Origin: Pseudomonadota bacterium
GTDB taxonomy: Bacteria; Pseudomonadota; Alphaproteobacteria; Sphingomonadales; Sphingomonadaceae
Direction of reading: 5' to 3'
Assembly: GCA_023392555.1 (NCBI GenBank)
Contig: JAEVYW010000257.1
Location: forward strand, 1-6,847
Length of the DNA stretch: 6,847 bases
The notes beneath the pieces are model-generated. The model was given only the letters and a program-made list of their open reading frames with translations. It had not been told where the DNA came from and made no database searches. Positions 1 through 5,518 of this stretch are shown here, in pieces; positions within the stretch are counted from its first letter, which is position 1, and every line of letters starts with the position of its first letter. The translations under genes and the position numbers were made by a program.

Positions 1-266
1 CGCGACACGGGCCGGGCGGTTGCTTGGAGGGCTTTGGCTGCAGTGATCATCGCCGGCGTCGGACCAAGCACCTGGTTGGCGACTGCAGTCGTGACGTTCG
101 ACACCGACGCCGCAGTGGCGGCGCCCGTCGTCTTGATGGTCTGGGCGGCAGCGCTCACGGCCGGAGCCGCAACGGTCTGCGCATAAGCGGCCGTCGTCGG
201 ATTGATCGCAGCAATGAAAAGTCCCAAAGCCACGGCACAGCCGCGGCGGCTCAGAAACGTGTTCAA
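1..266 (-). CDS. Exported Ala/Thr-rich protein of unknown function, N-terminal part only
   Basis: The reading frame runs from a TTG codon at 266-264 down to the left edge without a stop, giving 88 residues. The first 29 residues look like a Sec signal peptide: MNTFLSRRG (basic n-region), a hydrophobic stretch AVALGLFIAA, then a likely signal peptidase I site after A-Y-A at residue 29, before Gln-Thr. The mature part seen is rich in Ala, Thr and Val with no Cys and no motif that I recognise. Third codon positions are mostly G or C, as in the neighbouring genes. The TTG start is chosen because an AAAGAGA ribosome-binding sequence lies about six bases upstream and the signal peptide begins right there; the nearby ATG (270-268) leads to a stop two codons later. 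The product acts outside the cytoplasmic membrane, by inference. The family cannot be named from this fragment. That it is a real gene is fairly sure; its function is unknown. Confidence 0.66.
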   Translation of the reverse strand, partial: MNTFLSRRGCAVALGLFIAAINPTTAAYAQTVAAPAVSAAAQTIKTTGAATAASVSNVTTAVANQVLGPTPAMITAAKALQATARPVS

Positions 267-302
267 TTCATTCTCTTTGTCTGGCGGAGGACCGGTCTGA
301 TG

Positions 303-315
303 GGCGCCTTGCGCC
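303..315 (-). repeat. Small hairpin GGCGC/GCGCC in leader of the exported-protein gene
   Basis: Perfect 5-bp arms GGCGC (303-307) and GCGCC (311-315) with a three-base loop. It lies about 40 bases upstream of the TTG start of the minus-strand gene, and so would be in its 5' leader if transcription starts further out. No U-run follows. It may be chance in GC-rich DNA. Confidence 0.25.
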
Positions 316-346
316 GCTGCCGTCGTCTTCCGTCTTGCCCTGGAGC

Positions 347-367
347 GGCGCCCCTCCCCGGGGCGTC
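347..367 (-). repeat. GC-rich 8-bp hairpin upstream of the exported-protein gene
   Basis: Arms 347-354 and 360-367 pair over 8 bp with one G/T position, around a five-base loop. On the minus strand it lies immediately downstream of a TTGACG hexamer (370-365, overlapping its outer end). It could be a leader structure of the minus-strand gene or an operator-like dyad. There is no T-tract to support an intrinsic terminator. Confidence 0.3.
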
Positions 368-403
368 AACTCACTCGCTCTCACTTGCGACGCCCGAGAT
401 ACG

Positions 404-480
404 GGTTAACCGATCTAAACCAACCACTGTCGCGATGAGTCGAGCAAAGTGCGCGTTAACTCGCGGAACTTTATGGTTAA
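404..480. promoter_or_regulatory. Cluster of three GTTAA-type sites (possible CtrA half-sites)
   Basis: GGTTAACC at 404-411, GTTAAC at 455-460 and GGTTAA at 475-480 fall within 77 bp of otherwise GC-rich DNA between two divergent genes. The alphaproteobacterial cell-cycle regulator CtrA recognises TTAA-N7-TTAA and also half-sites of TTAACC type. None of the three sites here has a second TTAA at the N7 spacing, so only half-sites can be claimed. Regulation by CtrA is a guess. Confidence 0.22.
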
Positions 481-575
481 ATTTCGTCTGGCCGACGGAC
501 TCGCTCAACTCACCGCAGTGCCAGATCGGGACTCCGCGGCTTTCCCCCGACGAACAGCCGCGGTAGGCGAATCTA

Positions 576-986
576 ATGGCCTACTGGATCATGAAATCGG
601 AGCCTTCCAGCTACAGCTGGGGCGATCTTGTCCGTGACGGGGCGACCGAGTGGGACGGCGTGCGCAACAATGCAGCACGGCTTCACCTTCGAGCCATGCA
701 GCCAGGAGATGAGGCGTTCTTCTACGCAAGCATGACCGACAAGGCGATCGTCGGCATCATGAAGGTCACGCGCGGCCCGCAGCCCGATCCAAAAGATGAA
801 AATTGGGTCTCAGTGCGCGTCGAGCCCGTCAAGCCGATCGGCCCAGTCACGCTCAAGGACATCAAGGCCGAACCGAAGCTCGCCGGAATGGAACTCCTGC
901 GGCAGTCGCGGCTGTCCGTAGCTCCAGTGCGCGACGACGAGTGGAAGCTTGTTTTGAAGATGGCCGCTCCCGCAAACGCCGCTTGA
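576..986 (+). CDS. EVE domain-containing protein (thymocyte nuclear protein 1 / DUF55 family)
   Basis: A 136-residue protein that is almost entirely one EVE domain, the usual length for the stand-alone bacterial form. Family hallmarks appear in order: YWIMKSEP (residues 3-10), YSWGDL (13-18), WDGVRNNAAR (26-35), GDEAFFY (44-50), IVGIMKV (58-64), and the C-terminal RQSRLSVAPV (109-118) followed by EWKLVLKM. EVE domains share the PUA-like fold and are known as readers of modified bases in DNA or RNA; the bacterial single-domain members have no firmly assigned role, and some EVE proteins are linked to restriction of modified DNA. No signal peptide, so cytoplasmic. The ATG at 576 is preceded by a weak AGGCGA sequence ending about five bases before it, and the MKSEP motif begins at once, so no upstream start is likely. 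It is monocistronic here, converging on typA. The position where many relatives have FYHS reads FYAS (49-52). Family assignment is very sure; function is not. Confidence 0.93.
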   Translation: MAYWIMKSEPSSYSWGDLVRDGATEWDGVRNNAARLHLRAMQPGDEAFFYASMTDKAIVGIMKVTRGPQPDPKDENWVSVRVEPVKPIGPVTLKDIKAEPKLAGMELLRQSRLSVAPVRDDEWKLVLKMAAPANAA

Positions 987-1024
987 GAAGGCTGAACGTG
1001 GCGCGCTGACCTCGCTGCTGCGCC

Positions 1025-1057
1025 GTCTCGGCCACCGGACTAAGGCGGCGGCGAGAC
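1025..1057. terminator. Possible bidirectional terminator hairpin between EVE gene and typA
   Basis: GTCTCG (1025-1030) pairs with CGAGAC (1052-1057), and the stem can be extended inward by CC/GG pairs across a bulge and an A/C mismatch. It sits in the 72-bp gap between two converging genes, ending one base before the typA stop codon. No clear T-run follows in either direction, so termination is inferred from position and structure only. Confidence 0.3.
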
Positions 1058-1058
1058 C

Positions 1059-2876
1059 TTAGGCGGCTTCCATCTTCCGCGACTGGCGCTTGCGCTCATG
1101 CGGATCGAGGAAGCGCTTCCGGATGCGAACGACCTTCGGGGTCACTTCCACCAGTTCGTCATCCTGGATGTAGGCGATCGCCTGCTCCAGGCTCATCCGG
1201 CGCGGCGGGGTCAGGCGAATGCCCTCGTCCTTGCCCGAAGCACGGAAGTTGGTGAGCTGCTTCGACTTCAGCGGATTGACTTCGAGGTCCTGCGGCTTGG
1301 CGTTCTCGCCGATGACCATGCCCTCATAGAGGTCGTCGCCGGGCGACACGAACAGCACGCCGCGCTCTTCGAGAGCGTTGAGCGCATAAGCCACGGCCTT
1401 GCCCTGCTCCATCGAGATCAGGACGCCGTTCTGGCGGCCGGTGATCGTGCCCTTGTACGGTCCATACTTCTCGAACAGCCGGTTCATGATGCCCGTGCCG
1501 CGCGTATCGGACAGGAACTCGCCGTGATAGCCGATCAGGCCGCGTGACGGGGCGCTGAAAGTCAGGCGCGTCTTGCCGCCACCCGACGGGCGCATGTCGG
1601 TCATCTCGGCCTTGCGCATCGCCATCTTCTCGACGACCGTGCCGCTGAACTCGTCATCGACGTCGACGACCACCGTCTCATACGGCTCCTCGCGGCCGTT
1701 CGGACCGTCGCGAAACAGCACTCGCGGGCGGCTGATCGACAGCTCGAACCCTTCACGACGCAGCGTCTCGATCAGCACGCCGAGCTGGAGCTCTCCACGG
1801 CCGGCGACTTCGAAGCTGTCATTGTCGTGCGCCGTCGTGATGCGGATCGCGACATTGCCCTCGGCCTCGCGCTCCAGGCGGTCGCGGATGACGCGGCTTT
1901 GCACCTTGTCGCCGTCGCGGCCCGCATAGGGGCTGTCGTTGACGCTGAAGCTCATCGCCAGCGTCGGCGGATCGATCGGGCGCGCATGAAGCGGCTCGGT
2001 CACCGACGGCTCGGCAAGCGTGTTCGACACCGTCGCCTTGATCACGCCGGCGATGGCGACGATGTCGCCCGCCTGCGCTTCGTCGACCGGAACGCGCTCG
2101 AGCCCGCGGAACGCGAAGATCTTGGTCGCGCGGCCTTCCTCGACGACGTTTCCGTCGACGTCGATCGCCTTCATCGGCATGTTGACGCTGAGCTTTCCGC
2201 TGTCGATGCGGCCGGTCAGGATACGGCCGAGGAACGGGTCGCGGTCGAGCAGGGTGGCGAGCATCTTGAACTCGCCGTCGACGTTGAGGTTCGGCGCCGG
2301 AATGTGGCTGACGATCGTCTCGAAGAGCGGCGTCAGGTCGCCCTCGCGGACGCTGTCTTCGCGGCCCGCATAACCCGCACGACCCGAAGCGTAGAGCGTC
2401 GGGAAATCGAGCTGCTCGTCGTTCGCTTCGAGGTTGAGGAACAGCTCGAACACTTCATCGAGCACTTCGGCCGGGCGAGCGTCCGGGCGGTCGATCTTGT
2501 TGACGACGACGATCGGCTTCAGGCCGAGCGCAAGCGCCTTGCCGGTCACGAACTTGGTCTGCGGCATCGGGCCTTCGGCGGCGTCCACCAGCAGGATCAC
2601 GCCGTCCACCATGCTCAGGATGCGCTCGACCTCGGCGCCGAAGTCGGCGTGGCCGGGCGTATCGACGATGTTGATCCGCGTGCCTTCCCACTCGACCGAG
2701 GTGCACTTGGCGAGAATCGTGATCCCGCGCTCTTTTTCGAGGTCGTTCGAATCCATCGCCCGCTCTTCGACGCGCTGGTTCTCGCGGAAGGTGCCGGACT
2801 GGCGGAAGAGCTGATCGACAAGCGTCGTCTTGCCGTGATCGACGTGCGCGATGATCGCGACGTTACGCAGGTTCAT
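1059..2876 (-). CDS. typA: Ribosome-associated translational GTPase TypA/BipA
   Basis: A full-length 605-residue member of the EF-G/LepA-like GTPases, close to the usual length of about 607. GTPase motifs: G1 AHVDHGKT (10-17), G2 region ERGITI (49-54), G3 DTPGH (72-76), G4 NKID (126-129), and a G5-like SGRAG (164-168). A beta-barrel domain follows (about 205-290), then an EF-G-type alpha/beta domain with GRGELQLG (359-366), an EF-G domain V-like part (about 395-480), and the TypA-specific C-terminal domain with [19 protein letters not shown] (534-552) and a basic tail. The protein binds the 70S ribosome, hydrolyses GTP, and is known to support ribosome assembly and growth under cold or other stress. 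The start at 2876 ([16 protein letters not shown]) is chosen because the family begins there; the frame stays open for 50 more codons, but these lack family similarity and would cover the divergent promoter region. The Shine-Dalgarno is weak (GGGAAA, rc of about 2882-2887). It is transcribed alone, convergent with the EVE gene. Confidence 0.97.
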   Translation of the reverse strand: MNLRNVAIIAHVDHGKTTLVDQLFRQSGTFRENQRVEERAMDSNDLEKERGITILAKCTSVEWEGTRINIVDTPGHADFGAEVERILSMVDGVILLVDAAEGPMPQTKFVTGKALALGLKPIVVVNKIDRPDARPAEVLDEVFELFLNLEANDEQLDFPTLYASGRAGYAGREDSVREGDLTPLFETIVSHIPAPNLNVDGEFKMLATLLDRDPFLGRILTGRIDSGKLSVNMPMKAIDVDGNVVEEGRATKIFAFRGLERVPVDEAQAGDIVAIAGVIKATVSNTLAEPSVTEPLHARPIDPPTLAMSFSVNDSPYAGRDGDKVQSRVIRDRLEREAEGNVAIRITTAHDNDSFEVAGRGELQLGVLIETLRREGFELSISRPRVLFRDGPNGREEPYETVVVDVDDEFSGTVVEKMAMRKAEMTDMRPSGGGKTRLTFSAPSRGLIGYHGEFLSDTRGTGIMNRLFEKYGPYKGTITGRQNGVLISMEQGKAVAYALNALEERGVLFVSPGDDLYEGMVIGENAKPQDLEVNPLKSKQLTNFRASGKDEGIRLTPPRRMSLEQAIAYIQDDELVEVTPKVVRIRKRFLDPHERKRQSRKMEAA

Positions 2877-2903
2877 TGTTTTTCCCGGAAAATGTGAGCC
2901 GCG

Positions 2904-2932
2904 CACATAGTGAAGAACCGTCCGTGTTGCAA
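2904..2932 (-). promoter_or_regulatory. Candidate sigma-70-like promoter of typA
   Basis: On the minus strand TTGCAA (2932-2927) and TATGTG (2909-2904) are separated by 17 bases, placing a transcription start near 2897, about 20 bases before the typA ATG. Matches to consensus are only 4/6 and 3/6, so this is a candidate. The -35 hexamer lies inside the GTTGC/GCAAC inverted repeat. Confidence 0.28.
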
Positions 2933-2938
2933 TGCAAC
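2926..2938. repeat. Inverted repeat GTTGC-N3-GCAAC in the typA divergent region
   Basis: Perfect 5-bp arms at 2926-2930 and 2934-2938, with a further GCAAC copy at 2943-2947. It overlaps the candidate typA -35 hexamer and lies just upstream of the small basic protein's promoter candidate, so it could be an operator or may be incidental. Confidence 0.3.
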
Positions 2939-2942
2939 AATG

Positions 2943-2967
2943 GCAACGGCTGCCCGCTCCAAGCGTT
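2943..2967 (+). promoter_or_regulatory. EcfG-like (general stress) promoter candidate of the small basic protein
   Basis: GCAAC (2943-2947) and CGTT (2964-2967) are separated by exactly 16 bases. The alphaproteobacterial general stress sigma factor EcfG recognises GGAAC-N16/17-CGTT, so this differs at one base of the -35 element. Transcription would start near 2973, about 30 bases before the ATG at 3002. No sigma-70 pair of similar quality is visible. One mismatch in a short motif makes this suggestive only. Confidence 0.27.
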
Positions 2968-3001
2968 TCAAAGCCGGATCTATTGTTGATGGAGACGAGT
3001 A

Positions 3002-3226
3002 ATGCCTCGTGGAGCGTACACTGCAAAACAGGACCGCAAGGCCGAACATATCGCCGAAGGCTATGAGAAGCGCGGCGTCGGCAAGAAAGAGGCCGAAGAG
3101 CGCGCCTGGCGGACGGTCAACAAGCAGGACAAAGGCGGGAAGAACGACGGCTCGGGTCGCTCCAGCAGCCGCAGTGCAGCCGCCAAGAAGGGCTGGGAAA
3201 CCCGCCGCAAGCGCGGAAACGGCTAA
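3002..3226 (+). CDS. Small very basic protein of the sphingomonad 'plasmid stabilization' type
   Basis: A 74-residue soluble protein, rich in Lys, Arg, Gly and Ser. The N-terminal half reads YTAKQDRKAEHIAEGYEKRG then VGKKEAEERAWRTVNKQDKGG, the signature I associate with small alphaproteobacterial proteins that databases often label 'plasmid stabilization protein'; that label is not backed by a known mechanism. The first half should form charged alpha helices (about 7-42). The second half is a flexible Gly/Ser linker ending in a basic tail, AAAKKGWETRRKR (59-71), which suggests nucleic acid binding, by inference. A good Shine-Dalgarno GGAG (2991-2994) lies seven bases before the ATG, which fixes the start. 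No toxin or antitoxin partner is adjacent. It ends four bases from the converging marR gene. An EcfG-like promoter candidate upstream hints at stress induction. Confidence 0.85.
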   Translation: MPRGAYTAKQDRKAEHIAEGYEKRGVGKKEAEERAWRTVNKQDKGGKNDGSGRSSSRSAAAKKGWETRRKRGNG

Positions 3227-3243
3227 GGCCTTAGTGGCCGCGC
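3211..3243. terminator. Nested palindrome shared by two converging genes, possible bidirectional terminator
   Basis: An outer pair GCGCGG (3211-3216) / CCGCGC (3238-3243) encloses the perfect 12-bp palindrome CTAAGGCCTTAG (3223-3234). The palindrome contains both stop codons: TAA of the small basic protein (3224-3226) and TAA of the MarR gene (3233-3231 on the minus strand). The genes are four bases apart, so this is the only place where a terminator serving both could sit. There is no T-run. Confidence 0.38.
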
Positions 3244-3641
3244 TCCAGGATTTCGATCGCGCGCTCGACCGCGCGTAGCTCGCTGGGCGCGATCCGCGCG
3301 AACTTAGCTTCCAATGCGCTGCTCGTGCCGCACGGCTTTGCGAGTTGCTCCCTGCCTGCGTCGGTCAGGCGCATAGCAAGGCGACGACGATTGTCGGGGT
3401 CCGCAGTGCGCTCGATCAGCCCGGCACGGACCAGGCTATCGACCGACCGGCTCACCGCCGGCGCGCCGCGTTCGGTTGCGGCCGCAACCTGGGTGAGCGT
3501 TGCAGGCTCATGCTGGGCGACGGCCTGCAGGATCGCGCGGCGGCCGCGCTCCACCCGCTCCGCGGGTCCGTCCGCGACATAGTTCTGAGCGATGGCGCTG
3601 AAACGCGCGGCGACGGCCTGCGGCGATGACCCCCAAAGCAT
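3231..3641 (-). CDS. MarR-family transcriptional regulator
   Basis: A 136-residue winged helix-turn-helix protein, near the usual MarR length of 140-150. After an N-terminal helix (about 9-22), the DNA-binding part runs from about 35 to 95: LTQVAAATERGAPAVSRSVD (49-68) forms the helix-turn-helix, VRAGLIERT leads into the wing, and DPDNRRRLAMRLTDAG (81-96) is the wing with the family's Asp/Arg-rich tip. The C-terminal helix (about 118-134) would complete the dimer interface. MarR proteins bind palindromic DNA as dimers and commonly repress themselves and a divergent exporter until a small ligand binds. That is the arrangement here: an MFS gene is divergent, and an AATATTG/CAATATT repeat lies just upstream. 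The start at 3641 has no Shine-Dalgarno; a candidate promoter (TTGCGC at 3675-3670, TAGCAT at 3653-3648, 16 bases apart) would start transcription almost at the ATG, suggesting a leaderless mRNA. The ligand cannot be told. Confidence 0.9.
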   Translation of the reverse strand: MLWGSSPQAVAARFSAIAQNYVADGPAERVERGRRAILQAVAQHEPATLTQVAAATERGAPAVSRSVDSLVRAGLIERTADPDNRRRLAMRLTDAGREQLAKPCGTSSALEAKFARIAPSELRAVERAIEILERGH

Positions 3642-3647
3642 GGTTGC

Positions 3648-3675
3648 ATGCTAACAAATATTGGGCTGCGCGCAA
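3648..3675 (-). promoter_or_regulatory. Candidate promoter of the marR gene, possibly giving a leaderless transcript
   Basis: On the minus strand TTGCGC (3675-3670) and TAGCAT (3653-3648) are spaced by 16 bases, each matching the sigma-70 consensus at about four of six positions. The expected start of transcription is within a few bases of the ATG at 3641. One operator arm overlaps the -35 hexamer and the other lies in the spacer. Confidence 0.3.
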
Positions 3676-3679
3676 TATT
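3657..3679. promoter_or_regulatory. Probable MarR operator: AATATTG-N9-CAATATT inverted repeat
   Basis: Perfect 7-bp arms AATATTG (3657-3663) and CAATATT (3673-3679) flank a nine-base GC-rich spacer; each arm contains the palindrome AATATT, so the two centres are 17 bp apart. It is a conspicuous AT-rich island between the divergent marR and MFS genes. It overlaps a candidate marR promoter (minus) and touches a TTGACC -35-like hexamer (3678-3683, plus) facing the MFS gene. Binding by the adjacent MarR protein is inferred from this placement. Confidence 0.55.
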
Positions 3680-3740
3680 GACCGGCCCAAGCTACGCCGC
3701 GCCGATTGCGTTGCGGGTCGGCCCGCGCAATGACGCGTCC

Positions 3741-4925
3741 GTGGCCACACGACCGAAGCTTCCCCGCAACGTCTGGATTCTCGGCTTCATCAGCATGCTG
3801 ATGGACATGTCGAGCGAGATTTATCACTCGCTGCTGCCGGTCTTCGTCACGGTTACGCTCGGCCTTCCGGCGACAGCGCTCGGCGCAATCGACGGCTTTG
3901 CCGAAGCCACCGCGAATTTCGCCAAGCTCGTGTCCGGCCGCCTCTCCGACCGGTCGATGAAGCGCAAGCCGTGGATCATGGCCGGTTATGGTCTCGCCGC
4001 CTTGTCGAAACCCCTCTTCCCGATCGCCGGGGGCGCTGCGGAGCTGATCGGCGCACGGTTTGCGGACCGCGTCGGCAAGGGCATCCGGGGGTCCCCGCGC
4101 GACGCGATGATCGCCGACGAGACGCCGCCGGAGATTCGCGGGCGAGCCTACGGCCTGCGCCAGTCGCTAGACGTCGTCGGCGCAGTTATCGCACCGATCC
4201 TCGCCATCGGCCTGATGCTGCTGCTCGCGAACAATATTCGCGCAGTGTTCTGGATCGCCGTGATCCCCGCAGGCTTCTCATTTCTGCTCGCCTGGCTTGC
4301 CCTTCGCGAGCCCGCCAACACCATGCCGCTGAAGTCCAACGGCACTTTGTTCGCAGGCTTCCGCGACCTCGACAAAGCCACGCGCCGCCTGCTCGCGGTC
4401 GGCTTCATTTTCACGCTCGCGCGCTTCTCTGAAGGCTTCCTTGTCCTCAAGGGCATCGAAGTCGGCCTGTCGGAAGCGCTGTCGCCGCTGACGATCGTCG
4501 TCTTCAATCTCGCCTACGTCGCCCTCGCTTACCCAGCGGGAGCCCTGAGCGACCGCATGAGCCCGCGCTCGATCCTGATGGCGGGGATGGCCTTGCTCGT
4601 TGCAGGCGACCTCGTCCTCGCCTGGACTGGCGGCTACTCGGGGCTGGCGCTTGGCGTGCTTTTGTGGGGCGCGCACATGGCGCTGACGCAGGGCGTCTTC
4701 TCGCGGATGATCGCCGACAGCGCGCCCGACCATCTGCGGGCGACAAGCTTCGGCGCCTTCTGGTTCGTAACCGGCATAGCGACCCTGCTCGCAAGCCTCG
4801 CCGCCGGGATGCTATGGGACCGCGACGGAAGCTCCGCCACCTTCATCGCCGGTGCAGGCGCCGCCGCGGTCGCCTTGGCGATGCTTAGTCTTCTACACGA
4901 TCCCGATCGTCGCCCTGCCCGATAG
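3741..4925 (+). CDS. Major facilitator superfamily transporter, probable drug or metabolite exporter
   Basis: An integral inner-membrane protein of 394 residues from a GTG at 3741 (425 if started at the ATG at 3648), with about 12 hydrophobic segments. The first begins at NVWILGFISMLMD. MFS motif A is clear after the second segment: SGRLSDRSMKRKP, about residues 65-77 from the GTG. A related SDRMSPRS occurs at the start of the second half (270-277). The loop RFADRVGKGIRGSPRDAMIAD (106-126) followed by RGRAYGLRQSLDVVGAVIAP resembles the MJ1317-like MFS subgroup. It is probably a proton-driven exporter; the substrate is unknown. The 3648 start is doubtful because it would put the operator inside the coding sequence and lie six bases from the marR start, and the extra 31 residues are not membrane-like; neither start has a good Shine-Dalgarno. 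The divergent MarR gene is the likely repressor. The 3' end overlaps the b561 gene by 41 bp. Confidence 0.92.
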   Translation: MATRPKLPRNVWILGFISMLMDMSSEIYHSLLPVFVTVTLGLPATALGAIDGFAEATANFAKLVSGRLSDRSMKRKPWIMAGYGLAALSKPLFPIAGGAAELIGARFADRVGKGIRGSPRDAMIADETPPEIRGRAYGLRQSLDVVGAVIAPILAIGLMLLLANNIRAVFWIAVIPAGFSFLLAWLALREPANTMPLKSNGTLFAGFRDLDKATRRLLAVGFIFTLARFSEGFLVLKGIEVGLSEALSPLTIVVFNLAYVALAYPAGALSDRMSPRSILMAGMALLVAGDLVLAWTGGYSGLALGVLLWGAHMALTQGVFSRMIADSAPDHLRATSFGAFWFVTGIATLLASLAAGMLWDRDGSSATFIAGAGAAAVALAMLSLLHDPDRRPAR

Positions 4926-5511
4926 CGACTGGCTCGCCGAACGAGTTGAACGGCGGCATTCGCGCCGACCCGCGCCACTTGTCGACGAACTGGTGCTTCA
5001 GCGCCGCCGCGACGTGCAGCAGGATCAGCCCAATGAGCAGGAAGGCCGACAGCTCGTGCATCTCGCCCGCAGCTTCGCCAGTCGCCCGGCTGATGCCCGG
5101 AATGGTCGGGATCATGATGCCCCCGAGCAACTCAGTCGGCTTGCCCTGTGCGAAGCCTGAAACCGCGATGAACCCAACGATCGGCATGGCAATCAGCAGC
5201 AAATAGAACAGCCGGTGGTTCCACACCGCCGCATGTCGCTCCCAAGCCGGAAGCTCCGGCGGATACGGCGGCGGCGGGTTCTTCAACCGGTAGAGCAAAC
5301 GCGCAAGCGTCAGCAGCAGGATGATCACGCCTACGGTCTTGTGCCAGACGAAGACGTTGTCGCGCGACGGCCCCGGCTCCGACATGCCGAAGCGAAAGCC
5401 GAGATAGGCCTGGAACAGCACCAGCAGCACCGTGATCCAGTGAAACGCGACGGTCGTGTTCGAATAGCGAAGCACCGCACGTTGCGGTCTCGTTTCCGGA
5501 ACGCTCGCCAT
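4885..5511 (-). CDS. Cytochrome b561 (CybB/YodB-type di-heme membrane protein)
   Basis: A 208-residue integral membrane protein with four hydrophobic helices at about 20-40, 55-75, 98-120 and 150-172. The four histidines expected to bind two b hemes are present: His24 in AFHW, His57 in WHKT, His152 in EMHEL and His166 in LLHVAAALKH. The spacings of 33 and 14 residues fit the bacterial CybB family. Such proteins pass electrons between quinols and other acceptors at the cytoplasmic membrane; some act as superoxide:quinone oxidoreductases. The C-terminal cytoplasmic tail (about 175-208) is longer than in the classical 176-residue CybB and is rich in acidic and polar residues. The ATG at 5511 has a Shine-Dalgarno GGAG (5521-5518) six bases before it, part of which lies in a hairpin. 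It follows the FadJ-like gene on the same strand after 65 bases, so cotranscription is possible. Its 3' end overlaps the converging MFS gene. Confidence 0.93.
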   Translation of the reverse strand: MASVPETRPQRAVLRYSNTTVAFHWITVLLVLFQAYLGFRFGMSEPGPSRDNVFVWHKTVGVIILLLTLARLLYRLKNPPPPYPPELPAWERHAAVWNHRLFYLLLIAMPIVGFIAVSGFAQGKPTELLGGIMIPTIPGISRATGEAAGEMHELSAFLLIGLILLHVAAALKHQFVDKWRGSARMPPFNSFGEPVAIGQGDDRDRVED

Positions 5512-5518
5512 ATCACTC

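Larger units (their letters stand above)
267..575. other. Divergent intergenic region without a gene
   Basis: These 309 bases separate the start of the exported protein (minus) from the EVE protein (plus), so promoters for both should lie here. The segment 400-485 is clearly richer in A and T than its surroundings and holds three GTTAA-type sites. The segment 300-370 is GC-rich and holds two small inverted repeats. I found no convincing sigma-70 pair of hexamers in either direction. Plus-strand frames that cross this region begin inside the exported-protein gene, have arginine-rich composition, and look like shadows. Confidence 0.5.

Noticed and set aside
406..480. A full CtrA box TTAA-N7-TTAA
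   Set aside because: None of the three TTAA sites has a partner at N7; spacings between them are 46 and 17 bases.
465..488. GGAAC followed by CGTC as an EcfG promoter for the EVE gene
   Set aside because: The spacing is 15 and the -10 element is mismatched, which is outside the known GGAAC-N16/17-CGTT pattern.
24..566. A 180-codon plus-strand frame at the left end
   Set aside because: Its first part is antisense to the exported protein with a signal peptide, and the rest crosses the intergenic region. The Arg/Gly/Ser-rich composition suggests a shadow.
1827..2897. A 356-codon plus-strand open frame opposite typA
   Set aside because: It lies wholly antisense to a certain typA gene, has Arg/Asp/Val-rich composition typical of shadow frames in GC-rich DNA, and shows no recognisable domain.
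2877..3026. A 50-residue N-terminal extension of TypA
   Set aside because: Family members begin at [16 protein letters not shown]. The extension is Cys/His-rich without similarity, overlaps the divergent gene's start, and would remove the promoter region.
4278..4733. A 151-codon minus-strand frame opposite the MFS gene
   Set aside because: It is antisense to a clear multi-pass membrane protein, is charged and low in complexity, and has no domain or ribosome-binding support.
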